Shown piece by piece: positions 45,856-54,657 of a DNA stretch of 64,000 nucleotides. The notes under the pieces are model-generated. The model was given only the letters and a program-made list of their open reading frames with translations, was not told where the DNA came from and searched no databases. How positions within the stretch are numbered: the stretch's first letter is position 1; each line of letters starts with the position of its first letter. Origin of the DNA: Tamaricihabitans halophyticus (GTDB taxonomy: Bacteria; Actinomycetota; Actinomycetes; Mycobacteriales; Pseudonocardiaceae); assembly GCF_004340875.1 (NCBI RefSeq), contig NZ_SLXQ01000005.1:274206-338205 (forward strand). Direction: 5' to 3'. Made by a program: the position numbers and the translations under genes.

Positions 45856-46670
45856 CGATTCGGGCTGGTCAGCTCACCGCTGGCCTGTTCGATCGAGGTG
45901 CCGCGCACGTCGGTGTCCAGCAGTACCCGGTAATCCGATCGGGCGGTAAGAACGTCCAGGAAGAACGCGGTGAACAGCGCGCGGGTGAGTCGTTGGGTCC
46001 GGTATTCGCCCTTGCCCTGCAGGAGTAGCTGACTCCAGTGCATTCCCTCGGTGACGCCGAGGTGGGTGGCCTTGTCGATGGCCCTGACCTGCACGGGGCC
46101 GCGCCAGGCCTGCGCGATCGGGTCCGCGTTGCTGACCGCCGGCGCTACCAGGTCCGCACCGTTCACCAGATGCAGTCCTGGCATCGCGCAGCTGCGTGCC
46201 GCTTCCACCGCGGATGGCATCGTCTGGGTCGGCGCGATCGTGGCCACACCTTTGACGCGCGCGTCAGCCGCGGCCGCGAGCACCGCCGCGCCGCCGCCAG
46301 TGGCGTGCCCCGCCAGTCCTAGCCGCTGCGGGTCCACGCTGATCTCACCCTCGCCGAGCCGGACGTCCACACAGATATCCAGGGCAGTACGCAGGTCGGC
46401 GGCGAACAGTCGGTGCGAGGGCAGCGGTCCCCGCTGCGTACCGGGCGCGGCCACGACGATGCCCCAGGACGCGAGGTGGCGTAACAAACCGCGGTACCGG
46501 TCGACGGGCTGCAGCCAGCCGTGCCCGAACGCGACGGCGGGCAGACCGAGCCCGCTGCGGGGCGTGTACACCGCGCCGGGTAGGCCGACCAGTGCGAGGT
46601 CGCCGCGCCGTACCTGATGTGGTCCGGGGTGGCTGAGTTCGTCGAGCACGTGTTTGGCCTTACGCACCAT
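45852..46670 (-). CDS. Alpha/beta-hydrolase-like protein, nucleophile Ser replaced by Ala
   Basis: The 272-residue product starts at the ATG at 46670 (MVRKAKHVLDELSHPGPHQV); a longer frame to 46796 runs into glmS and is rejected. It has the look of the PET-hydrolase/dienelactone-hydrolase clan: LPAVAFGHGWLQPVDRYRGL supplies the oxyanion region, and a strand leads to LGLAGHATGGGAAVLAAAAD. That motif aligns to GHSMGGG, but the nucleophile position (residue 123) is Ala. ATHLGVTEGMH could carry the catalytic His. It is therefore either a non-catalytic member or uses another residue. It ends 4 bases inside the convergent 183-residue gene and diverges from glmS. Confidence 0.78.
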   Translation of the reverse strand: MVRKAKHVLDELSHPGPHQVRRGDLALVGLPGAVYTPRSGLGLPAVAFGHGWLQPVDRYRGLLRHLASWGIVVAAPGTQRGPLPSHRLFAADLRTALDICVDVRLGEGEISVDPQRLGLAGHATGGGAAVLAAAADARVKGVATIAPTQTMPSAVEAARSCAMPGLHLVNGADLVAPAVSNADPIAQAWRGPVQVRAIDKATHLGVTEGMHWSQLLLQGKGEYRTQRLTRALFTAFFLDVLTARSDYRVLLDTDVRGTSIEQASGELTSPNR

Positions 46671-46743
46671 GCATGAAAGGTAGCCGATCGCACTGTCCGG
46701 TCTGGCTCTGGAGCACCGTCCCGGCGTGGCTACCCTGGTCGAC

Positions 46744-48594
46744 GTGTGCGGAATCGTCGGATATGTAGGACATCGCCCCGCGTTGGACGTGGTCATTGGC
46801 GGGCTCAGGCGTTTGGAATATCGCGGCTACGACTCGGCGGGGGTGGCCATCGCCAATGGTGGCCGGCTCGCGGTGGAGCGTAAGGCCGGTCGGCTGGCCA
46901 ACCTGGAGGCGCAGCTGGACATGGTCGGCAGGGATGAGTTCGCCGGCACCTCCGGTATGGGGCATACCCGGTGGGCGACGCATGGCCCGCCGGTGGACCG
47001 CAACTCGCATCCGCATCGGGACGGCACCGGCCAGCTCGCCGTGGTGCACAACGGGATCATCGAGAACTTCGCGGCACTACGGGGCGAACTCGAAGCCGCT
47101 GGGGTGGAGATGTCCAGTGACACCGATACGGAGACCGCGGCGCATCTGATTGCCCGCGAGTACGCCGAATCGGGCGACCTGCCGGCGAGTGTGCGGGCCG
47201 TGGCACGCCGACTGGAGGGCGCGTTCACGTTGGTCGCCACGCATGCCGCTGAACCGGACGTGATCGTCGCGGCCCGGCGGTCCTCCCCGCTGGTCGTCGG
47301 CGTGGGCAGTGGCGAGCATTTCGTCGCCTCGGATGTGGCCGCGTTCATCGAGCACACCAGGGAGGCAGTCGAGCTGGGGCAGGACCAGGTGGTGTGCATC
47401 GCCAGGGACGGCTACCAGGTGACCGACTTTCACGGTGAACCCGCCGAGGCGAAACCCTTCACGGTGAACTGGGATCTGTCCGCCGCGGAAAAGGGCGGGC
47501 ACGAATACTTCATGCTGAAGGAGATCGAGGAGCAGCCGGATGCGCTCGCGAACACCCTGCGCGGGCATTTCGCCGACGGACGCGTGCTGCTCGATGAACA
47601 GCGCATCTCCGAGCAGGACCTGCGGGATGTGGACAAGGTTTTCGTGGTCGCCTGCGGCTCCGCCTACCACTCGGGGCTCGTCGCCAAGTACGCGATCGAG
47701 CACTGGTGTCGACTGCCCGTCGAGGTCGAACTGGCCAGCGAGTTCCGCTATCGCGACCCGGTGCTGGACAGGGACACCCTGGTCGTCGCGGTGTCCCAGT
47801 CCGGGGAAACCGCGGACACGCTGGAAGCGATCCGCCACGCACGGGCGCAGAAGGCACGGGTACTCGCGGTGTGCAACACGAACGGCGCGCAGATCCCGCG
47901 CGAGTCCGACGCGGTGCTCTACACCCACGCCGGCCCAGAGATCGGCGTAGCGTCAACCAAGGCGTTTCTGGCGCAGATCGCGGCGAACTACCTGGTCGGG
48001 TTGGCGCTGGCGCAGGCACGCGGCACCAAGTACCCGGATGAGGTGGCGCGCGAGTTCGAGGAGCTCGAGGCCATTCCAGACGCGGTGCGCCGGGTCCTGT
48101 CCACAGTGGCGCAAATGCGCGCGCTGGCGCGGCAGCTGGCGGACGCCAAGGCGGTGCTGTTCCTCGGTCGACACGTCGGGTATCCGGTAGCCCTCGAGGG
48201 GGCGCTCAAGCTCAAGGAACTCGCGTATATGCACGCCGAGGGTTTCGCCGCGGGCGAGCTCAAGCACGGCCCGATCGCGCTGATCGAGGAGGGCTTGCCG
48301 GTCGTGGTGGTGATGCCCTCGCCCAAGGGGCGGGCCGTACTGCACGCGAAACTGCTTTCGAACATCTCGGAGATTCAGGCGCGCGGGGCGCGCACCATCG
48401 TGCTCGCCGAGGAAGGCGATGAGACCGTGCGGCCGTTCGCTGATGATCTGATCGAGCTGCCCACCGTGTCTACCCTGCTGCAGCCGTTGGTCGCTACCGT
48501 GCCGCTGCAGGTGTTCTCCGCGGAGATCGCGCGTTCCCGTGGCTATGACGTGGACAAACCGCGCAACCTAGCCAAGTCCGTAACAGTGGAATGA
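46744..48594 (+). CDS. glmS: Glutamine-fructose-6-phosphate aminotransferase
   Basis: GlmS makes glucosamine-6-phosphate, the first step of amino sugar synthesis. The GTG at 46744 gives MCGIVGYVGHRPALDVVIGG and 616 residues; Cys at position 2 becomes the N-terminal catalytic nucleophile after Met removal, which fixes the start. The glutaminase domain shows YRGYDSAGVA, GMGHTRWATHG and VVHNGIIENF. Two SIS domains follow, with CGSAYHSGLVAKY and VSQSGETADTL, and the end DKPRNLAKSVTVE. The 73-base upstream gap has no room for a glmS ribozyme. Confidence 0.97.
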   Translation: MCGIVGYVGHRPALDVVIGGLRRLEYRGYDSAGVAIANGGRLAVERKAGRLANLEAQLDMVGRDEFAGTSGMGHTRWATHGPPVDRNSHPHRDGTGQLAVVHNGIIENFAALRGELEAAGVEMSSDTDTETAAHLIAREYAESGDLPASVRAVARRLEGAFTLVATHAAEPDVIVAARRSSPLVVGVGSGEHFVASDVAAFIEHTREAVELGQDQVVCIARDGYQVTDFHGEPAEAKPFTVNWDLSAAEKGGHEYFMLKEIEEQPDALANTLRGHFADGRVLLDEQRISEQDLRDVDKVFVVACGSAYHSGLVAKYAIEHWCRLPVEVELASEFRYRDPVLDRDTLVVAVSQSGETADTLEAIRHARAQKARVLAVCNTNGAQIPRESDAVLYTHAGPEIGVASTKAFLAQIAANYLVGLALAQARGTKYPDEVAREFEELEAIPDAVRRVLSTVAQMRALARQLADAKAVLFLGRHVGYPVALEGALKLKELAYMHAEGFAAGELKHGPIALIEEGLPVVVVMPSPKGRAVLHAKLLSNISEIQARGARTIVLAEEGDETVRPFADDLIELPTVSTLLQPLVATVPLQVFSAEIARSRGYDVDKPRNLAKSVTVE

Positions 48595-48609
48595 CCAGGG
48601 AAAATACCG

Positions 48610-48761
48610 CGTTTAGCGCGCTGACCGTTGAGTACTTGCACATGCTAACTACTCGCGGTTCGCCCGCTAAACATAATTACTTGCGAACGCTAAATACCAC
48701 GGTGAGCCCGCTGATCGCGAATAGATGATCGTGCAATGAATCGCGGTGAGCCTGCTAATCG
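48610..48761. repeat. Four palindrome copies between glmS and nnr
   Basis: Copies lie at 48610-48627, 48656-48673, 48700-48717 and 48744-48761, with single GCTAA half-sites at about 48644 and 48689. The GCTRA half-sites recur at roughly 22-24 bp through the region. The stretch closely parallels 42100-42162. The last copy ends 23 bases before the nnr GTG. It fills nearly all of the 190-base gap. Confidence 0.8.
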
Positions 48762-48784
48762 CGAGAAAAGTGGAGGTGGTGGGG

Positions 48785-50233
48785 GTGCGCGGCGCGTGGA
48801 CGAGCGCACGGGTGCGTGCGGCCGAGGAGCCTGTGCTTGCGGCGACACCGGAGGGTGCGCTGATGCGGCGCGCCGCCTTCGGCGTGGCGGTGCAGGCGGC
48901 TGAACTGCTGGCCGAACACACCGGCGCGGTAAGCGGACGTCGCGTCGCGCTACTCGTGGGTGTGGGCAACAACGGCGGCGACGCGCTCTGGGCCGGCGTC
49001 TTCCTGCGGCGTCGCGGCGTCGCGGTGACCGCCGTGCTGCTCGATGCGGAGCGCACCCACCCCGCTGGCCTCGGCGCCTTGCGCAGGGCGGGTGGTCGTA
49101 CGGCGACCGGCACCGTTGCCGCTGCCGCGCTGGAGCACGCCGATGTGGTGCTCGACGGGATCGTCGGGTTAGCCGCCAGGGGCCCGCTTCGCGCCAAGGC
49201 CGCTGAGCTGGTCGAACACGTCAGCGCGCCGATACTGGCCGTGGACATGCCCAGCGGTGTGGATCCGGACACCGGCGTGACCAGTGGCCCGCATATCCGT
49301 GCTGAGCGAACCGTGACCTTCGGTGCCCGTAAACCAGTGCATCTGCTCAATCCCGCCGTCTGCGGCAGCGTGCACCTGGTGGATCTTGGGCTCGAGCTGG
49401 ATTCGCCGGATGTGTACGCCCTGGATGCCGTGGATGTCGGGTTGCACTGGCCGGTCCCCGGGCTCGCGGATGACAAGTACACCCAGGGCGTGGCGGGGAT
49501 CGCGGCCGGTTCGAGTACCTACCCGGGAGCCGCGGTACTTGCCGCCGGGGCGGCGGTGCTCGCCACGGCGGGCATGGTGCGCTACGTGGGTCCTGCCGCC
49601 GAGGCGGTGCGGGCCCAGTGGCCGGAGGTGGTCGCCACGGGGTCGGTCGCCGATGCGGGGCGAGTGCAGTCCTGGGTGGCCGGTCCGGGGATCGGCACCG
49701 GCTCCGAGGGGCGCGACACGCTGGAGCGAGTGCTCGCCGATGGCGTCCCGGTGTGTGTCGATGCGGACGGCATTAACCTGCTGGCGCGGTCGCCGACGCT
49801 GTTCGACGCGCGCGATCCGGCCACTCCGCTGGTGCTGACGCCACATGATCGCGAGTTCGCGCGGTTGGTCGGTGATCCCGGCAGTGATCGGGTGGGCGCG
49901 GCGCGCAGGGCGGCGGTAGACCTGCGTAGCGTGGTCCTGTTGAAGGGCAACACGACGATCGTCGCCGCGCCCGATGGGCGAGTGCTGGCGAACGTCGCGA
50001 GGGGTTCCTGGTTGGCCACCGCTGGCTCGGGCGACGTGCTTTCCGGACTGGTGGGTGCACTACTGGCGAGCGGGATGGACCCGTGGCTGGCGGCTGGCTG
50101 CTCGGCATGGCTGCATTCGTTGGCCGGCGAGCTCGCCGCGCGCGGGGCGCCAACCTCGGCGTCCGGCATCCTTGCCGCGATCCCCGAGGCCCTCCGCGGT
50201 ATTCGTGTTCAGCAGGCTCACCGCGAATACTGA
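48785..50233 (+). CDS. nnr: Bifunctional NAD(P)HX epimerase/dehydratase
   Basis: Nnr repairs hydrated NADH and NADPH. The GTG at 48785 with GGAGGTGG upstream gives MRGAWTSARVRAAEEPVLAA and 482 residues. A frame from 48746 would begin inside a repeat and is rejected. The N-terminal YjeF-type epimerase domain has LMRRAAFGVAVQAAE, VGVGNNGGDALWAGVFLRRR and AVDMPSGVDPDTGV. The C-terminal dehydratase domain (about 215-480) has LTPHDREFARLVG, LLKGNTTIVAAPDG and the NAD-site WLATAGSGDVLSGLVGA. The two-domain fusion is usual in bacteria. Confidence 0.93.
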   Translation: MRGAWTSARVRAAEEPVLAATPEGALMRRAAFGVAVQAAELLAEHTGAVSGRRVALLVGVGNNGGDALWAGVFLRRRGVAVTAVLLDAERTHPAGLGALRRAGGRTATGTVAAAALEHADVVLDGIVGLAARGPLRAKAAELVEHVSAPILAVDMPSGVDPDTGVTSGPHIRAERTVTFGARKPVHLLNPAVCGSVHLVDLGLELDSPDVYALDAVDVGLHWPVPGLADDKYTQGVAGIAAGSSTYPGAAVLAAGAAVLATAGMVRYVGPAAEAVRAQWPEVVATGSVADAGRVQSWVAGPGIGTGSEGRDTLERVLADGVPVCVDADGINLLARSPTLFDARDPATPLVLTPHDREFARLVGDPGSDRVGAARRAAVDLRSVVLLKGNTTIVAAPDGRVLANVARGSWLATAGSGDVLSGLVGALLASGMDPWLAAGCSAWLHSLAGELAARGAPTSASGILAAIPEALRGIRVQQAHREY

Positions 50234-50250
50234 GCATCTGCAATTAATTG

Positions 50251-50300
50251 AGTTTAGCGGGCTAACCGTTGATTTCAGAGCGCGATCAGCGGGCTAAATG
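50251..50300. repeat. Two palindrome copies downstream of nnr, 32 bp apart
   Basis: AGTTTAGCGGGCTAACCG (50251-50268) and CGATCAGCGGGCTAAATG (50283-50300) are both in GG orientation and start exactly 32 bases apart. The spacer TTGATTTCAGAG resembles the spacers at 56869 and 56900. Confidence 0.85.
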
Positions 50301-50405
50301 TTGATTTTGACGCGGGTGCTGGTTGCGCGTGGGGGTGCGGGTGAGCTGGGGTGAGAAGGGCCAGTGCGGAGCGGGCCCGACGAAGCGACATCGAGTGGAG
50401 TGTCG

Positions 50406-51821
50406 ATGACAACCGAGCGGACGCTGGTCGCCGGCGTTGATTCCTCGACGCAAGCGACCAAGGTCGTCGTCTGCGACGCGCATACCGGCGAGGTGCTGCG
50501 CACCGGACGAGCCGATCACCCGGATGCCACCGAGGTTCACCCACAGGTGTGGTGGGAAGCGCTCCGCACCGCGACGGACGGCATCCTCGACGGGGTCGCC
50601 GCGATTGGTATCGCCGGTCAGCAACACGGCATGGTGACCGTGGACGAGGCCGGCGAACCAGTACGCCCCGCGCTGCTGTGGAACGACACGCGGTCCGCGG
50701 CGGCAGCCACCGGGTTAACCGCAGAGCTGGGCGGCCCCGAGTTCTGGGCGCGCACGATCGGTTCGGTGCCGGTAGCCAGCTTCACGATCAGCAAACTGCG
50801 CTGGCTGGCCGAGCACGAGCCAGAGCTCGCCGACCGGGTAGCGCGCGTGATGCTGCCGCACGACTGGTTGACCTGGCGGTTGCTCGGCCAGCCAGGTGAG
50901 GCCGTCACCGACCGCGGGGACGCCTCCGGAACCGGATACTTCGATCCGGCAAGCGGGCAGTACCGGCCAGATCTGCTCGCTACGGCGTTCGGTGGACGCA
51001 CCCCGGCGCTACCCAGGGTGCTCGGTCCGGCGCAGCCGGCCGGCTACACGGAAAGCGGGCTGCTCGTTTCCGCTGGCACCGGAGACAACATGGCTGCCGG
51101 GCTCGCGCTCGAACTTGGCCCGGGCGATGTGGTGATCTCACTGGGCACCAGCGGAACCGTATTCGGCGTCGCGGACCGGCCGGCCGCCGATCCGAGCGGA
51201 GCCATCGCTGGCTTCGCCGACGCCACCGGGCGGTTCCTTCCGTTGGTGTGCACGCTGAACGCGGCCAGGGTGCTCACCGCGACCGCGGACTTGCTCGGTG
51301 TGGACCTCGCCGATATCGACCGGCTCGCGCTGACGGCTGAGCCCGGCGCGGCTGGGCTCAGCATGTTGCCCTATCTGGACGGTGAACGAACTCCGAACCT
51401 GCCCACGTCCACCGCCAGCCTGCACGGCATGACCAGGGACAACATGGCACCGGAAAACCTTGCTCGCGCGGCGGTGGAGGGCATGCTCAGCGGGCTGGCG
51501 GCGGGCCTGGACGCGCTGCGTGCGCATGATGTTCCGGTCCGCAGCGTGCGACTGATTGGCGGCGCCGCGCAGTCCGCGAGCGTACGCGCGGCCGCGCCAA
51601 GCGTGTTCCGGGTTCCGGTACGGATCCCGCCGGCGGCCGAGTACGTAGCGGTGGGCGCTGCTCGACAGGCCGCATGGGCGCTCAGCGGCGCCGAGGCGCC
51701 GCCGCGGTGGCAGGGCGCGGAACTCGTCGAGCTACCGGAACCCACCGAGGCGGAGCTCGCGGCAGGGGAATGGCTGCACCAACGGCATATCGCCGAACGA
51801 AACCGGATGTACGGAGTGTGA
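50406..51821 (+). CDS. xylB: Xylulokinase (FGGY family)
   Basis: The 471-residue product starts MTTERTLVAGVDSSTQATKV, the actin-like ATPase phosphate-1 motif. GIAGQQHGMV, WNDTRSAA and MLPHDWLTWRLLG are typical of xylulokinase. VISLGTSGTVFGV is phosphate-2, and SVRLIGGAAQSASVRAAAPS is the adenosine motif. The ATG at 50406 was preferred to an upstream GTG (50364) because family proteins begin near it. Substrate is likely D-xylulose, though other FGGY pentose kinases are similar. No xylose isomerase or transporter lies nearby. Confidence 0.85.
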   Translation: MTTERTLVAGVDSSTQATKVVVCDAHTGEVLRTGRADHPDATEVHPQVWWEALRTATDGILDGVAAIGIAGQQHGMVTVDEAGEPVRPALLWNDTRSAAAATGLTAELGGPEFWARTIGSVPVASFTISKLRWLAEHEPELADRVARVMLPHDWLTWRLLGQPGEAVTDRGDASGTGYFDPASGQYRPDLLATAFGGRTPALPRVLGPAQPAGYTESGLLVSAGTGDNMAAGLALELGPGDVVISLGTSGTVFGVADRPAADPSGAIAGFADATGRFLPLVCTLNAARVLTATADLLGVDLADIDRLALTAEPGAAGLSMLPYLDGERTPNLPTSTASLHGMTRDNMAPENLARAAVEGMLSGLAAGLDALRAHDVPVRSVRLIGGAAQSASVRAAAPSVFRVPVRIPPAAEYVAVGAARQAAWALSGAEAPPRWQGAELVELPEPTEAELAAGEWLHQRHIAERNRMYGV

Positions 51822-51881
51822 TCGTCCGATGCCGAGCTGGCTGGCGGTGCGGCGGGTAGTTTCGCGGCCCACTGTGCAACG

Positions 51882-53051
51882 ATGAATCGTGTTATGCCCA
51901 TAGCCAGGAACGCAGCAATAGACCAGACGCCGCCGCGCGCCGAGGTCGTCGTGGATCTCGATGCCGTGCGACACAACGTGACCATGCTCGCCGAGCGTGC
52001 GGGCGACGCGGAACTGATGGTCGTGGTCAAGGCGGATGGATACGGTCATGGCGCCGTCCAGATAGCCAAGGCCGCGCTGGAAGCCGGCGCCAGCTGGCTC
52101 GGCGTGTGCTCGCTGGCCGAAGGCCTACGACTACGTGCCGCGGGTATTCGGGCGCCCATGCTGAGTTGGCTGGACGTGCCAGAAACCGACTTCGCCCCCG
52201 CGGTGGCCGCGGGAATCGACATCTCGGTATCCAGCTTGCGAGAACTCCGCGCGGTCCGGGCGGCCTCGGATGACCTCGGCGGCGTTGGCGCGCATGTCCA
52301 CCTGAAGATCGACACCGGGCTCAGTCGCAATGGTTGCCCGTCTGCTGATTGGCCTGACCTGGTGCGGGCGGCAGCGGCCGCCGAAGCGGGACCACATTTC
52401 CACGTCCGCGCGGTGTGGTCACATCTGGCATGTGCGGACGAACCCGGCCATCCCTCCATTGACCAGCAGGCCGAGCGGTTCGCCGCCGCCTACTCGGTGG
52501 CCACCGAAGCCGGACTCCGGCCCATGCGGCACCTGGCGAACTCCGCGGCAACCCTGACCCGTGCCGATCTGCGTTTCGACCTGGTGCGCGCCGGAATCGC
52601 GGTGTACGGCCTCAATCCGGTACCGCAGCACGAAGATCTCATCCCGGCGATGACCTTCGCCTCCACCGTGGTGCTGACCAAACGTGTCGCTGCCGGGGAG
52701 TCGGTCTCCTATGGACATACCTGGACGGCGCCTCGAGACACCACGCTCGCCTTGGTTCCGGTCGGCTATGCGGACGGGGTACCGCGCGGGCTTTCCGGGC
52801 ACCTGCGGGTACTACTCGGCGGGCGTAGTCGACCGGTCGTCGGCCGGGTGTGTATGGACCAGCTCGTCGTGGACTGCGGCGATGATCCGATCGCGGCCGG
52901 TGATCGGGTGGTGCTGTTCGGCACCGGCAAGGAAGGGGAACAGACCGCGACCGAGTGGGCCGACCAGCTTGGCACGATCGACTACGAGATCGTCACCGGT
53001 ATGTGCCGGCCACGAGTTGCCCGCAGGTATCTCGGCGAGGACGCGTCGTGA
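51882..53051 (+). CDS. alr: Alanine racemase
   Basis: Alr makes D-alanine for peptidoglycan. The 389-residue product has the PLP lysine Lys50 in VVKADGYGHGA, and the catalytic Tyr277 in GESVSYGHTW. The VGRVCMDQLVVDCGD motif and the KIDTGLSRNG segment are also present. Starts at ATG 51882 or 51894 are both possible; the conserved part begins with RAEVVVDLDAVRHNV. Its stop overlaps the next gene's GTG by 4 bases. Confidence 0.96.
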   Translation: MNRVMPIARNAAIDQTPPRAEVVVDLDAVRHNVTMLAERAGDAELMVVVKADGYGHGAVQIAKAALEAGASWLGVCSLAEGLRLRAAGIRAPMLSWLDVPETDFAPAVAAGIDISVSSLRELRAVRAASDDLGGVGAHVHLKIDTGLSRNGCPSADWPDLVRAAAAAEAGPHFHVRAVWSHLACADEPGHPSIDQQAERFAAAYSVATEAGLRPMRHLANSAATLTRADLRFDLVRAGIAVYGLNPVPQHEDLIPAMTFASTVVLTKRVAAGESVSYGHTWTAPRDTTLALVPVGYADGVPRGLSGHLRVLLGGRSRPVVGRVCMDQLVVDCGDDPIAAGDRVVLFGTGKEGEQTATEWADQLGTIDYEIVTGMCRPRVARRYLGEDAS

Positions 53052-54142
53052 GATGGACCAAACGCGCGCTCGGCATCGCCGGCGGCGCTCTCGCCACCGG
53101 CGCGGCGGTGGGCGTTTTGGCGCGCGGGGCCAAGAAAGGCCGGGCATCGGATCAGCTGGACGGTGAACCGCTCGGCGAACTAGTACCGGACCGGACCAGT
53201 ACCGTGGCCGCGGAGGATGGCGCCCCGCTGTATGTGGCCGAAGTGGACCCCGCTGACGGATCGGCTGCTGAGCTGGCCATTGTGTACGTGCACGGTTTCG
53301 CGCTTTCCCAGCGTAGCTGGTATTTTCAGCGTCGCGACCTGGCCGCGCTGACCGTGCCGCGAGTACGCCAGGTGTTCTACGACCACCGTAGTCATGGGCG
53401 TTCGGCGCGGGCGCCGGCGGAAACGCATACGCTTGAGCAGCTCGGTCGTGACCTCGGTACCGTACTGCGCAGTCTCGCGCCAACTGGCCCAGTTGTCCTT
53501 ATTGGACACTCGATGGGTGGCATGACGATTATGTCGCTCGCCGAACAGGAACCAGAGCTGTTCGCCGAGCGGATCAGCGGTGTCGCACTGGTGTCCACTG
53601 CCGCGGGTGAGGTGGGTGGCAGGGGGCTACCTCGTGGTGTGCTTTCCCGCTATAACCCGGTTACCCGCGGAGTCCGCGGGCTGGCGAGTTGGCAACCCGG
53701 CCTTGTCGAACTCGCCCGCGCTGCTGGTGGGCAGTTGACCAGGCCAGCGGTTCGCCGCCTGGCGTTCGGGGATCGAGACGTCAGCCCGCGGTTGGTCGAC
53801 TTCATGATGGATATGCTGAACGACACCCCAGTTCAAGTGCTCACCGAATTCGTCGACACGCTCGGCGCGCACAACCGGTACGCCGCGCTCGCCGGTCTCA
53901 AGTTCGCGGAAACCCAGGTGATCAGCGGGGATGCCGACCTCCTCACCCAGTTCTCGCATGCTGAACGGATCGCGGCCGAGCTGCCCAATGCCGAACTGGT
54001 TCGGGTTCGTGGAGCTGGACATATGGCGATGCTTGAGCAGACCGAATTCGTCAACAGCGCGCTGATCGATTTACTACAGCGAGCCAGTGGGCGTACCGAT
54101 ACCCGGAGTTCATCCCGAAGGTGGCTATGGAAGGCACGATAA
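53048..54142 (+). CDS. Alpha/beta hydrolase with N-terminal hydrophobic segment
   Basis: The GTG at 53048 lies in a GTGA overlap with alr and gives 364 residues. A frame from 52955 overlaps alr and is rejected. A short hydrophobic N-terminus (ALGIAGGALATGAAVGVLA) may anchor it. The catalytic elements are VYVHGFALSQRSWY for the oxyanion loop, IGHSMGGMTI for the nucleophile Ser, ISGDADLLTQFSHAERI for the acid, and GAGHMAMLEQTEFVN for the His. The substrate is unknown; similar hydrolases neighbour alr in related actinobacteria. Confidence 0.88.
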   Translation: MRWTKRALGIAGGALATGAAVGVLARGAKKGRASDQLDGEPLGELVPDRTSTVAAEDGAPLYVAEVDPADGSAAELAIVYVHGFALSQRSWYFQRRDLAALTVPRVRQVFYDHRSHGRSARAPAETHTLEQLGRDLGTVLRSLAPTGPVVLIGHSMGGMTIMSLAEQEPELFAERISGVALVSTAAGEVGGRGLPRGVLSRYNPVTRGVRGLASWQPGLVELARAAGGQLTRPAVRRLAFGDRDVSPRLVDFMMDMLNDTPVQVLTEFVDTLGAHNRYAALAGLKFAETQVISGDADLLTQFSHAERIAAELPNAELVRVRGAGHMAMLEQTEFVNSALIDLLQRASGRTDTRSSSRRWLWKAR

Positions 54143-54621
54143 GCACGATAGTGCTACCGGAGGTCGACGATACTGTCCGCTTAGGACAGATGATCGGCGA
54201 ACGGCTACGTGCTGGTGATCTGGTGTTGCTCGCCGGGCCGCTCGGTGCGGGCAAGACGGCGCTGGCTCGTGGTATCGGCGCCGGTCTCGGCGTAGGCGGT
54301 CGGATCAGTTCGCCGACCTTCGTGCTGGCCAGGGAGCACCCCGCGGGGCCGAGAGGCGTCCCGCTGGTGCATGTGGACGCCTACCGGTTGGGCGGTAGCC
54401 TGGCCGAACTGGACGATCTGGACCTGGACTCCGAGCTCACCGAGGCCGCGGTCGTAGTGGAATGGGGCACCGAGAGTGCCAGCCGCCTGTCTAGCGACTA
54501 CCTCCTCGTCACCCTCGAACGGCGTCCGGATGACCAGCGAGTAGCGACCCTGCAGGGGTACGGTTGCTGGCCGGGCCGGGTCGCCGGCCTGGGTGATGGC
54601 CCGGCTGACCAGCGGCGCTGA
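54127..54621 (+). CDS. tsaE: tRNA t6A synthesis ATPase TsaE
   Basis: TsaE is the ATPase that helps the TsaB-TsaD complex make threonylcarbamoyl-A37 in tRNAs. The ATG at 54127 gives 164 residues and overlaps the hydrolase gene by 16 bases; GTG 54121 is the alternative. The P-loop is GPLGAGKTAL (37-46), followed by SSPTFVLAREHP, LVHVDAYRLGG and VVEWGTES, all typical. The last 40 residues are poorly conserved. Confidence 0.93.
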   Translation: MEGTISTIVLPEVDDTVRLGQMIGERLRAGDLVLLAGPLGAGKTALARGIGAGLGVGGRISSPTFVLAREHPAGPRGVPLVHVDAYRLGGSLAELDDLDLDSELTEAAVVVEWGTESASRLSSDYLLVTLERRPDDQRVATLQGYGCWPGRVAGLGDGPADQRR

Positions 54622-54657
54622 GCTGGCGCGGCGAGGGCACCCGTACGCTTAGTCGCT

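Noticed and set aside
46671..46743. glmS ribozyme upstream of glmS
   Set aside because: Only 73 bases separate glmS from the divergent gene, too short for the ribozyme, and no matching core was seen.
48746..48784. Earlier start for nnr at GTG 48746
   Set aside because: It lies inside a repeat copy and gives residues unlike relatives; GTG 48785 has a good ribosome-binding site and a family-like N-terminus.
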